Assembly: GCA_900554925.1 (NCBI GenBank)
Contig: USJG01000025.1
Location: 1-19,556 of the forward strand
Length of the DNA stretch: 19,556 bases
Direction of reading: 5' to 3'
Origin: an uncultured Lachnospiraceae bacterium
GTDB lineage: Bacteria; Bacillota; Clostridia; Lachnospirales; Lachnospiraceae
Part shown: in pieces, positions 13,191 to 19,556 of the stretch
Layout of the letters: the number at the start of each line of letters is the position of its first letter
How positions within the stretch are numbered: position 1 is the stretch's first letter
Translations under genes and position numbers: made by a program
Notes under the pieces: generated by a model
Databases searched by the model: none
What the model was told of the DNA's origin: nothing
The model's input: the letters and a program-made list of their open reading frames with translations, nothing else

Positions 13191-14225
13191 CTAGTAATAA
13201 GAATTCTGTTCAAAACCTAAAATAACCTTTGTTCCCCTGCTCATTTCAGATTCCACCCGTATCGTATGAGATAATCTGTCCATGATCTGTTTACACAGGT
13301 AAAGGCCGATACCTGTAGACTTTTTATAAAGCCTGCCATTGTACCCGGTAAAACCTCTTTCAAAAATTCGTGGAATATCTTCGCTTCTGATACCAATCCC
13401 GGTATCTTCTATTACAATATAGGACACTTCCTTATCCTTTTTATTTCCTGCACTGTCAGCTCCATAAATGGATATGCCGCCTTCCTTTGTATATTTCAGA
13501 GCGTTAGATAAAATCTGTTCTATCACAAAACACAGCCACTTTTCATCTGTCACTGCCTGACAGGAAATTTCCTCCATAGAAAAAGAAAGGCTGCTTCCAA
13601 TAAATAAAACCGCATATTTTTTTACTGCCTGCCTGATAATTCCAGAAACCTCCTGCTTCTTAAGCAATAAATCTGATGACAGACTTTCCAGGCGGGCATA
13701 GCAAAGGGCCATCTGTGCATACTGCTCTATCTTAAACAACTCTTCCGCTGCCTGCTGCCCTGCAAGCTTTTGCCCTTCTTCCGCCTGCTCTTCCATAAGC
13801 AGATGCATTGCAGCTATTGGCGTTTTAATCTGATGGGTCCACATAGTGTAATAATCTGCCATATCCTTTTTCTTATCATCAAATTCCGTAATAAGCCTGC
13901 GTTTTTCACTTTCTTCTTTGACAACCATCTTCTGATAAAGCAATTCCGGCATACACTCAGCTTCCGGCAGATGATAATCCCTCTCACCTGCATCTGCAAC
14001 AATATCTGCCAGCTTTAAGCATTTCTTTTTATAACGGATATAGCCACAAACTCCATAAATTCCTTCCAAAAAACAAATCAATACTAAGGCGTAAGACATA
14101 TTTCTGAGGGCTTCGCCGTATCCATACAGGCCCGCGATGGCAAACAACAGCAGTACGCCAATTCCATATATCAGTACGCCCCATATATGCTCCTTTAAAT
14201 ATGCTTTTAAAATCAGCTTATTCAT
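13191..14225 (-). CDS. BceS-type sensor histidine kinase
   Basis: The protein of about 344 residues has two membrane helices close together (about residues 14-60) with almost no extracytoplasmic loop, the intramembrane-sensing design of BceS-like kinases. The phosphorylated histidine is H131 in MWTHQIKTPI, the N-box asparagine N241 in ILSNALKY, the G1 box EDTGIGI (273-279) and the G2 region STGIGLYL near 303-310. Such kinases take their signal from the BceAB transporter. The frame begins at a TTG at 14240, but the ATG at 14225 gives the expected MNKLILKAYLKEH start and an 8-base overlap with the response-regulator gene, implying coupling. Confidence 0.94.
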   Translation of the reverse strand: MNKLILKAYLKEHIWGVLIYGIGVLLLFAIAGLYGYGEALRNMSYALVLICFLEGIYGVCGYIRYKKKCLKLADIVADAGERDYHLPEAECMPELLYQKMVVKEESEKRRLITEFDDKKKDMADYYTMWTHQIKTPIAAMHLLMEEQAEEGQKLAGQQAAEELFKIEQYAQMALCYARLESLSSDLLLKKQEVSGIIRQAVKKYAVLFIGSSLSFSMEEISCQAVTDEKWLCFVIEQILSNALKYTKEGGISIYGADSAGNKKDKEVSYIVIEDTGIGIRSEDIPRIFERGFTGYNGRLYKKSTGIGLYLCKQIMDRLSHTIRVESEMSRGTKVILGFEQNSYY

Positions 14226-14892
14226 CCAACTGATACCCAACTTTCTTTTTTGTCAAAATAAAATCCTTAAGCCCTGCTTCCTCGATCCTTTTTCTTAATC
14301 GGTTCATGTTAACAGTTAAAGTATTATCATCTACAAAACACTCATTGTCCCAAAGCCTCTTCATAAGATTTTCTCTGGTCACTACATTTCCCTGATTTTC
14401 AAATAATATCTGCATGATCCTGAATTCATTTTTGGAAAGTTCTAATTTTTTGCCCTCATATAAAAGTGACATATCTTTCAAGTTTAAAATTACATTTTTA
14501 TATTCCAAAATCGAAAATTGATTTTGAAAAGAATAAGTCCTTCTAAGAATTGCCTGAATCTTGGCCGCCAGTATTTCCAGATCAAAAGGCTTCACTATGA
14601 AATCATCTCCGCCCATGTTTACAGCCATCACTACATTCATATTATCAGAGGCAGAGGAAATAAAGATAATCGGAACCTGTGAAAGCTTCCTGATTTCCCC
14701 GCACCAGTAATACCCATTATAAAAAGGCAGTCCGATATCCATAAGCACAAGCTGAGGGTCAAAATGGCTAAAGCACTGCAATACATTAGCAAAATCCTTT
14801 ACACTTTCTACCTCGTAGCCCCACTTTTCCAAATACTTTTTTATTTTGTCTGATATGACGCTGTCATCCTCTACAATTAGTATACGATACAT
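14218..14892 (-). CDS. BceR-type OmpR-family response regulator
   Basis: The 224-residue protein has a receiver domain with acidic pocket residues E8, D9 and D10, phosphoacceptor D52 in LVLMDIGLP, and K101 in FIVKPFD. A winged-helix OmpR-type DNA-binding domain follows (about 125-222) with NEFRIMQILFENQG and DNTLTVNMNRLRKR. Together with the overlapping kinase gene it forms the two-component system that should act at the TnACA-N4-TGTAA site before the transporter genes. It is transcribed divergently from the AraC-type gene. Confidence 0.95.
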   Translation of the reverse strand: MYRILIVEDDSVISDKIKKYLEKWGYEVESVKDFANVLQCFSHFDPQLVLMDIGLPFYNGYYWCGEIRKLSQVPIIFISSASDNMNVVMAVNMGGDDFIVKPFDLEILAAKIQAILRRTYSFQNQFSILEYKNVILNLKDMSLLYEGKKLELSKNEFRIMQILFENQGNVVTRENLMKRLWDNECFVDDNTLTVNMNRLRKRIEEAGLKDFILTKKKVGYQLDE

Positions 14893-15078
14893 ATTTCACT
14901 GCCTTTTTCTGCTTCTACTGTTCTTTTACTGTTTATGGTATCATGTCGTCTCAATTCCTGCAATATCACAAAACTCTCCCATTTTTTTCATTTTCTTATT
15001 TTTATTGCATTTCCTTTCTTTATCCCTTATTTTGAATATAGAATACCAACAACAATCATTTTAAGAGGTACACAGATA
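14893..15078. promoter_or_regulatory. Divergent intergenic region between response regulator and AraC-type genes
   Basis: This 186-base gap must hold both start regions. For the plus-strand AraC-type gene a weak pair is seen: TTGCAT (15005-15010), 17 bases, TATTTT (15028-15033). No convincing promoter was found for the response-regulator gene, and no clear operator repeats were found. Confidence 0.3.
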
Positions 15079-16002
15079 ATGGATATACATTCCCTGAAAG
15101 AAAACACACAGCATGGCACCGTCAGTTTCCCGCTGGCATTATACGAATGTTATGGAAGAGATGTCTGGAAAGTTCCGCTGCACTGGCATGATGAGATGGA
15201 ATTGATTTATTTTGAAAAAGGAACCTTCACCGCATGGCTTAACACAAAGGAATTTCAGATCAAGGCCCCTGCCTTCATGTACATCCATCCGGGAGAGCTT
15301 CACTCTCTGTTTCTCCCTGCCGGCTCCATGGAAAGCGCCATTGTATTTAATTTAAATATCCTTAGCTTTGAACATTATGATGCAATTCAGGCAAAACTAA
15401 TAAGGCCTCTTATACGCAGTCGTTTAAAAATGCCTCTGTTGATAGACCAAAACGAGCCTGTTTTTTCTCATGTTAAGAACTGCTATCAAAGCATGAGAAA
15501 TAAGATGAATGAAATGAAGGGATATGGTCCGGATAATGAAATTCAAAAAAACTCTGCCTATCTTCAGATCAAAGCTCTGCTGTTTGATATGCTGGCCGCC
15601 TTATACAAAAATAACTGCCTTCTGCATATTAAAGATACAAAAAGCGAAAATGAACAGCAGATAGAAAATCTGAAAAAAGTTCTGTCATACATCAACGAAA
15701 ATTACTCCTCCCCTATCCGGCTAAAGGATCTGGCCCGGCTGGTAAATCTGAACGCCCAGTACTTTTGCAGGTATTTTAAAGAGAATATTGGAAAAACCGT
15801 AACTGAATATATTAACGAAATTCGTATTGAAAAAGCTGCAGAAGCCATAGCTGAAACTGACCACAAGCTTATAACAATCGCTCAGGATACGGGCTTTGAA
15901 AATGTGGGCTATTTTATCCGAAGATTTAAAAAAGAAAAGGGAGTCACTCCCTCCGAATACCGAAAAGGTTTAAAAAGTCAAAATAGTATAATAAATCAGT
16001 GA
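15079..16002 (+). CDS. AraC-family transcriptional regulator with cupin sensor domain
   Basis: The 307-residue protein has an N-terminal cupin-like domain (PLHWHDEMELIYFEKG at about 33-48, then IHPGELHSL) that usually senses a sugar. It ends in two AraC helix-turn-helix motifs over the last 100 residues: LKDLARLVNLNAQYFCRYFK and ITIAQDTGFENVGYFIRRFK, with the closing GVTPSEYRK. The open frame extends 48 codons upstream into hydrophobic, unlikely sequence; the ATG at 15079 has AGAGG upstream and begins the recognisable domain. It lies 97 bases before the glucosidase gene in the same direction, so that gene is its likely target, probably as an activator. Confidence 0.92.
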   Translation: MDIHSLKENTQHGTVSFPLALYECYGRDVWKVPLHWHDEMELIYFEKGTFTAWLNTKEFQIKAPAFMYIHPGELHSLFLPAGSMESAIVFNLNILSFEHYDAIQAKLIRPLIRSRLKMPLLIDQNEPVFSHVKNCYQSMRNKMNEMKGYGPDNEIQKNSAYLQIKALLFDMLAALYKNNCLLHIKDTKSENEQQIENLKKVLSYINENYSSPIRLKDLARLVNLNAQYFCRYFKENIGKTVTEYINEIRIEKAAEAIAETDHKLITIAQDTGFENVGYFIRRFKKEKGVTPSEYRKGLKSQNSIINQ

Positions 16003-16034
16003 AATTCAAGCAAGAAAACCTTATTTTAAGATAA

Positions 16035-16040
16035 TATAAT
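16035..16040 (+). promoter_or_regulatory. Candidate -10 of the alpha-glucosidase gene
   Basis: A perfect TATAAT lies 60 bases before the glucosidase start. No -35-like hexamer stands at the proper distance, which suits activation by the adjacent AraC-type regulator. The following TGTAAACGCATCA resembles only half of a CcpA/LacI-type operator. Confidence 0.4.
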
Positions 16041-16099
16041 GTAAACGCATCAATAAAAGAGATGGAATTTCTCACAACGAAATAGTAGGAGGTTATCTT

Positions 16100-17767
16100 A
16101 TGAATAAGAAATGGTGGCATGACAAAGTTGCTTATCAAATTTATCCCAAAAGCTTCTACGATACAAACGGAGACGGCATCGGGGATTTAAAAGGTGTTAT
16201 CAGCAAGCTTGATTATTTAAAGGAACTGGGTATTGATATTATCTGGCTTTCCCCTATTTATCAATCTCCCTTTGTAGACCAGGGTTATGATATTTCTGAT
16301 TATTACCAAATTGACGAAACCTTTGGCACCATGGAGGATTTTGATACATTGCTTGCCGAGGCTAAAAAAAGAAATATGTACATAGTTATGGATCTGGTCA
16401 TCAACCATTGCTCTGACAAGCACGAGTGGTTTCAGAAAGCCTTAAAAGACCCGGAGGGTGAATATGGTGATTACTTCTATTTCCGCAAAGGAACAAATGG
16501 CAATCCCCCCAGCAATTACCGTTCCTATTTCGGCGGAAGCGCCTGGGAAAAAGTAGAGGGAACCGACTATTATTATCTGCATATGTTTGCAAAAGAACAG
16601 CCGGATCTAAACTGGAATAATCCTAAAATGTTAAATGAATTATATACAATGATAAACTGGTGGCTTGAAAAAGGTGTCGCCGGCTTCCGTATCGACGCTA
16701 TTATTAATATAAAGAAGGATTTATCTTTCCAGAGCTTTGAGCCGGATGGCCCTGACGGCCTTACCAGCGTATGGCGCATGGTGGAAAGCGTTGAGGGCGT
16801 TGGCGAACTGCTTGAAGACTTAAAGAAAAATACTTTTGAAAAATATCAGGCTTTTACCGTAGCGGAAGTATTTAACATGAAAAAAGATGAACTGGTGGAA
16901 TTTGTAGGTGAAAACGGACATTTTTCAACTATGTTTGACTTCTCTGCTCATTCTCTGTCCTTTGGAGAGCATGGATGGTATGACAGCAAGCCTATTGAAT
17001 TTAAGGATTACAGACGCGTTTTATTCCACTCACAATTAGAATGTCAGGATGTAGGATTTCTTGCAAATATTATTGAAAACCATGACGAACCAAGAGGCGT
17101 AAACCGCTATCTGCCAGACTATGCCCAAAATACTGACGGCGTTAAAATGCTGGGAACGATCAGCGTTCTGCTCCGAGGCATTCCTTTCCTTTATCAGGGG
17201 CAGGAAATCGGTATGCGTAATTGCCCTATGGACTCTATTGAAGAGTATGACGATATCAGTACGCACGGCGAATATCAGCTTGCTTTGGAGGCGGGACTTA
17301 CAAAGGCAGAAGCGCTTAAGGCCTGCTACCTGAACAGCCGCGACAACGCAAGGACACCCGTCCAATGGGATGACACTGCAAATGCAGGCTTTACCTCCGG
17401 CAAACCCTGGCTTAAGGTTAATCCAAACTATAAAGAAATTAACGTAAAGAAGCAGCTGGCAGAGGAAGATTCTGTTCTTGCCTATTACAAAAAACTAATC
17501 TCGCTGCGCAAATCAGAAGAATGGAAGGAAGTATTTACTTATGGCAGATTTATTCCTCTTTTTGAAAAGGAAGATAATATCTTTGCTTATGAGAGAAAGC
17601 TAAATGACAAATCCGTCATCGTCCTTGCCAATTTTGACAAGGGCGAGAAAACCCTACAATTTGACAAGATAGCAAACCTTTCTGTGCTTTTAAATAATAA
17701 GGGAAGCATTCAGATTGATGGTAACCAGATTACTCTTTTGCCTTGCCAGGTTGCTGTACTTAAATAA
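16100..17767 (+). CDS. GH13 alpha-glucosidase (oligo-1,6-glucosidase group)
   Basis: This 555-residue cytoplasmic enzyme has no signal peptide and hydrolyses short alpha-glucosides. The GH13 regions are complete: a DTNGDGIGD calcium-site-like loop (21-29), DLVINHCSDKHEWF (98-111), the nucleophile D199 in GFRIDAII, acid/base E256 in TVAEVF, and D329 in IENHDEPRG. QPDLNWNNP (167-175) is typical of subfamily 31. Residue 200, just after the nucleophile, is Ala; many alpha-1,6-acting relatives have Val there, so activity on alpha-1,4 or mixed linkages is plausible. AGGAGG sits 8 bases before the ATG. No transporter gene is adjacent. Confidence 0.95.
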   Translation: MNKKWWHDKVAYQIYPKSFYDTNGDGIGDLKGVISKLDYLKELGIDIIWLSPIYQSPFVDQGYDISDYYQIDETFGTMEDFDTLLAEAKKRNMYIVMDLVINHCSDKHEWFQKALKDPEGEYGDYFYFRKGTNGNPPSNYRSYFGGSAWEKVEGTDYYYLHMFAKEQPDLNWNNPKMLNELYTMINWWLEKGVAGFRIDAIINIKKDLSFQSFEPDGPDGLTSVWRMVESVEGVGELLEDLKKNTFEKYQAFTVAEVFNMKKDELVEFVGENGHFSTMFDFSAHSLSFGEHGWYDSKPIEFKDYRRVLFHSQLECQDVGFLANIIENHDEPRGVNRYLPDYAQNTDGVKMLGTISVLLRGIPFLYQGQEIGMRNCPMDSIEEYDDISTHGEYQLALEAGLTKAEALKACYLNSRDNARTPVQWDDTANAGFTSGKPWLKVNPNYKEINVKKQLAEEDSVLAYYKKLISLRKSEEWKEVFTYGRFIPLFEKEDNIFAYERKLNDKSVIVLANFDKGEKTLQFDKIANLSVLLNNKGSIQIDGNQITLLPCQVAVLK

Positions 17768-17820
17768 CCTGATTGCTTCAAAATATAAACCCTTTCACGG
17801 ATCATCTGTGAAATTAAATG

Positions 17821-17843
17821 GGAGGCGGTAATCAACCGCCTCC
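17821..17843 (+). terminator. Terminator of the alpha-glucosidase gene
   Basis: A perfect 9-bp GC-rich stem (GGAGGCGGT at 17821-17829, ACCGCCTCC at 17835-17843) with a 5-base loop is followed by TTTGTGTT, about 50 bases after the stop codon. Confidence 0.88.
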
Positions 17844-17849
17844 TTTGTG

Positions 17850-17878
17850 TTGAATTTTGTCGAACTATATGTTAAGAT
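17850..17878 (+). promoter_or_regulatory. Candidate promoter of ibrAB
   Basis: TTGAAT (17850-17855) and TAAGAT (17873-17878) are 17 bases apart, four of six matches each, placed directly after the terminator and about 55 bases before the ibrA start. Confidence 0.35.
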
Positions 17879-17932
17879 ATTTACCAAATTATTCCAATTT
17901 ATTTCATTTATGCTGAGCAAACGGGTATTTCA

Positions 17933-19258
17933 ATGAAGAAAGAATATTTATCTCAAAATGTATACGAGGCGCTGCAAAGCCGCCTTGATTTTCTTTTTCG
18001 GGAATTTGACAATATATTTGTATCCTTTTCCGGCGGAAAAGACAGCGGTCTTCTTTTAAATTTAGTTTTGGATTTTCAGAAAAAAAATTATCCTCAAAAG
18101 CGCATCGGCGTCTTTCATCAGGATTTTGAAGCCCAATACAGCGTCACTACAGAATACATAGAACGTACCTTTACCCGTATTGAAAATGATGTAGAGCCAT
18201 ACTGGGTATGTCTTCCCATGGCCACAAGAACCGCTTTAAGCAGCTATGAAACATACTGGTACCCATGGGATGATACCAAAAAAGATGCATGGGTTCGCCC
18301 CATGCCCGTTCACCCTTATGTAATTAATCTCGACAACAATCCAATGACCACCTATCGTTACCGGATGCATCAGGAGGATCTTTCCAGGCAGTTCAGCCGC
18401 TGGTACCGCATTTCTCATGGCAATAAAAAAACCGTCTGTCTTTTGGGTATACGCGCCGACGAATCTCTGCAGCGCTACAACGGTTTTTTCAATCGCAAAA
18501 ATGGTTACAAGAATACTTGCTGGATCAGCAGGCAATTTAAGAATGTATGGTGTGCGTCACCGCTGTACGACTGGTCTGTTCGTGATGTATGGCATGCAAA
18601 TTATTTGTTTCAATACGACTATAATCATCTATATGATCTTTATCATATGGCAGGACTAAAAGTATCTCAAATGCGTGTGGCATCCCCCTTTAATGATTAC
18701 GCAAAAGACAGTCTGAATTTATACCGCGTTATTGATCCGGAAATATGGGCTAAACTGGTAGGACGTGTAAGAGGTGCCAACTTTGGCTCCATCTATGGCA
18801 AAACCAAAGCTCTGGGTTATAAAAATATTACCCTTCCTGAAGGTCATACCTGGGAATCCTATACACGCTTTTTGCTTGCCACCCTTCCCGCAAGGCTTAG
18901 ACAGAATTACATTAAAAAGTTTAATACTTCCATCCATTTCTGGCACACCACAGGCGGAGGCCTGGAAGAAGAAACCATTCGGGAATTGGAAGAACACGGT
19001 TATCACATTAAGCGAAATGGTGTCTCCAATTATACTGTAATGAAAAATTCAAGAATTATCTTTCTTGGCAAAATTCCAGACCATACGGACGACATTAAAT
19101 CAACTAAAGACATACCCAGTTGGAAACGAATGTGTTTCTGCATTTTAAAAAATGATTACATTTGTCGCTTTATGGGTTTTGGTTTAACCAGGGAACAGCA
19201 AAAAAATATAAATCTCTTAAAACTAAAATACGGCCAGTTTATTAAAGAGCAAAAATAA
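17933..19258 (+). CDS. ibrA: IbrA-like PP-loop (PAPS reductase-type) protein, DUF3440
   Basis: The 441-residue protein begins with the PP-loop ATP-binding motif SFSGGKDSG (31-39), shared by PAPS reductases and ATP pyrophosphatases. It then follows the DUF3440/IbrA pattern: GVFHQDFEAQY (59-69), a tryptophan-rich WYPWDD segment, LLGIRADESLQR, SPLYDWSVRDVW, and SPFNDYAKDSLNLYRVIDPEIW. In E. coli ECOR-9, IbrA and IbrB together activate prophage eib genes; the biochemistry is unknown. The ATG has only a weak ACGGG upstream. An ibrB-like gene follows 14 bases later, which strongly supports the identification. Its natural role in this organism cannot be told from sequence. Confidence 0.88.
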   Translation: MKKEYLSQNVYEALQSRLDFLFREFDNIFVSFSGGKDSGLLLNLVLDFQKKNYPQKRIGVFHQDFEAQYSVTTEYIERTFTRIENDVEPYWVCLPMATRTALSSYETYWYPWDDTKKDAWVRPMPVHPYVINLDNNPMTTYRYRMHQEDLSRQFSRWYRISHGNKKTVCLLGIRADESLQRYNGFFNRKNGYKNTCWISRQFKNVWCASPLYDWSVRDVWHANYLFQYDYNHLYDLYHMAGLKVSQMRVASPFNDYAKDSLNLYRVIDPEIWAKLVGRVRGANFGSIYGKTKALGYKNITLPEGHTWESYTRFLLATLPARLRQNYIKKFNTSIHFWHTTGGGLEEETIRELEEHGYHIKRNGVSNYTVMKNSRIIFLGKIPDHTDDIKSTKDIPSWKRMCFCILKNDYICRFMGFGLTREQQKNINLLKLKYGQFIKEQK

Positions 19259-19272
19259 GAAGGGTATAAAAT

Positions 19273-19556
19273 ATGACATCCACCAGTCCTGTATATAATA
19301 TTATTCCGGTTCCTATAGAAAAGATTGAACCCAATACCTATAATCCCAATTCTGTAGCTCCTCCTGAGTTAAAATTGTTGTATGACAGTATCCGGGAAGA
19401 CGGATATACGATGCCTATTGTCTGCTACTATGAAAAAGAGCGAGACAAATACATAATTGTGGACGGTTTCCATCGCTATCGCATTATGTTGGATTACCCT
19501 GATATTTATGCACGTGAAAAAGGACTTCTGCCAGTCTCGGTGATAGATAAGCCTAT
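19273..19556 (+). CDS. ibrB: IbrB-like ParB-domain protein, 3' end beyond window
   Basis: Ninety-four codons are visible before the window ends. The N-terminus reads as a ParB/sulfiredoxin-type domain: VPIEKIEPNTYNPN, then LKLLYDSIREDGYTMPIVC and the nucleotide-binding-type IIVDGFHRYRI motif. This is the fold and position expected of IbrB, directly after ibrA. GAAGGG lies about 9 bases before the ATG. ParB-fold domains can bind DNA or hydrolyse nucleotides; which applies here is unknown. Confidence 0.87.
   Translation, partial: MTSTSPVYNIIPVPIEKIEPNTYNPNSVAPPELKLLYDSIREDGYTMPIVCYYEKERDKYIIVDGFHRYRIMLDYPDIYAREKGLLPVSVIDKP

Noticed and set aside
14935..15078. Longer AraC-type protein with hydrophobic N-terminus
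   Set aside because: The 48 extra codons lack a ribosome binding site, are unlike the family and fill a divergent promoter region; ATG at 15079 has AGAGG.
16041..16053. CcpA cre site before the glucosidase gene
   Set aside because: TGTAAACGCATCA matches only the left half of the cre consensus; the right half has at least three mismatches.
17794..17815. Small dyad TTTCAC...GTGAAA after the glucosidase gene
   Set aside because: Only six pairs and no T-run; the GC-rich hairpin directly after it explains termination.
1..19556. CRISPR arrays, tRNA or rRNA genes
   Set aside because: No regularly spaced repeats, cloverleaf-like segments or rRNA sequence were seen on either strand.

Overview
The window looks like a chromosomal stretch of a low-GC Gram-positive anaerobe of the Clostridia, most likely Lachnospiraceae. 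This is inferred from the rpsF-ssb-rpsR operon preceded by a DUF951 gene, a zinc-type ribosomal protein S18, a Bce-type four-gene antimicrobial-peptide module, strong AGGAGG ribosome binding sites and visibly AT-rich codon use. No database search was possible, so genus is not assigned.

Layout. From 1 to 4110 everything is on the minus strand: a Na+/phosphate symporter with a PhoU-like tail (74-1750) behind a Pho-box-like array, the rpsF-ssb-rpsR operon (3002 to 1930) with a near-consensus promoter and structured leader, a 58-codon DUF951 gene (3168-3344), and a sirtuin deacylase (3394-4110). From about 4215 to 9386 there is a more AT-rich island. It is bounded by a 9-bp direct repeat (TGGTACTAC) and, just inside, by a perfect 14-bp inverted repeat (ATTCGCAAAGTAGA), as expected of a transposon with its target-site duplication. 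From 9383 to 14892 the minus strand resumes with a YdcF-family membrane protein and a BceA/BceB-type transporter plus its two-component system. From 15079 to the end the genes are on the plus strand: an AraC-type regulator, a GH13 alpha-glucosidase, and the start of an ibrA-ibrB pair (PP-loop ATPase plus ParB-like protein).

The island is the most interesting part. Its minus-strand genes are damaged: a coiled-coil/membrane-anchor gene has lost its start codon (ATA) and has an in-frame TAA; a zinc-ribbon/membrane/Ig-like gene ends at a TAG followed by 22 further in-frame codons; and an IS4-superfamily transposase has one nonsense codon and one frameshift. Its plus-strand genes look intact: an XRE repressor, a Panacea-domain (DUF4065) antitoxin and an overlapping small toxin candidate. 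The antitoxin-toxin pair is driven by a promoter whose -35 and spacer are covered by a perfect inverted repeat with 9-bp arms. The inference is an XRE-controlled PanAT-type toxin-antitoxin module stabilising an otherwise decaying mobile element.

Elsewhere, the Bce module has a TnACA-N4-TGTAA operator between the sensor kinase and the transporter genes, which suggests the usual arrangement in which the response regulator switches on its own transporter. The AraC regulator probably controls the glucosidase next to it. The ibrAB pair is cut off by the window edge.
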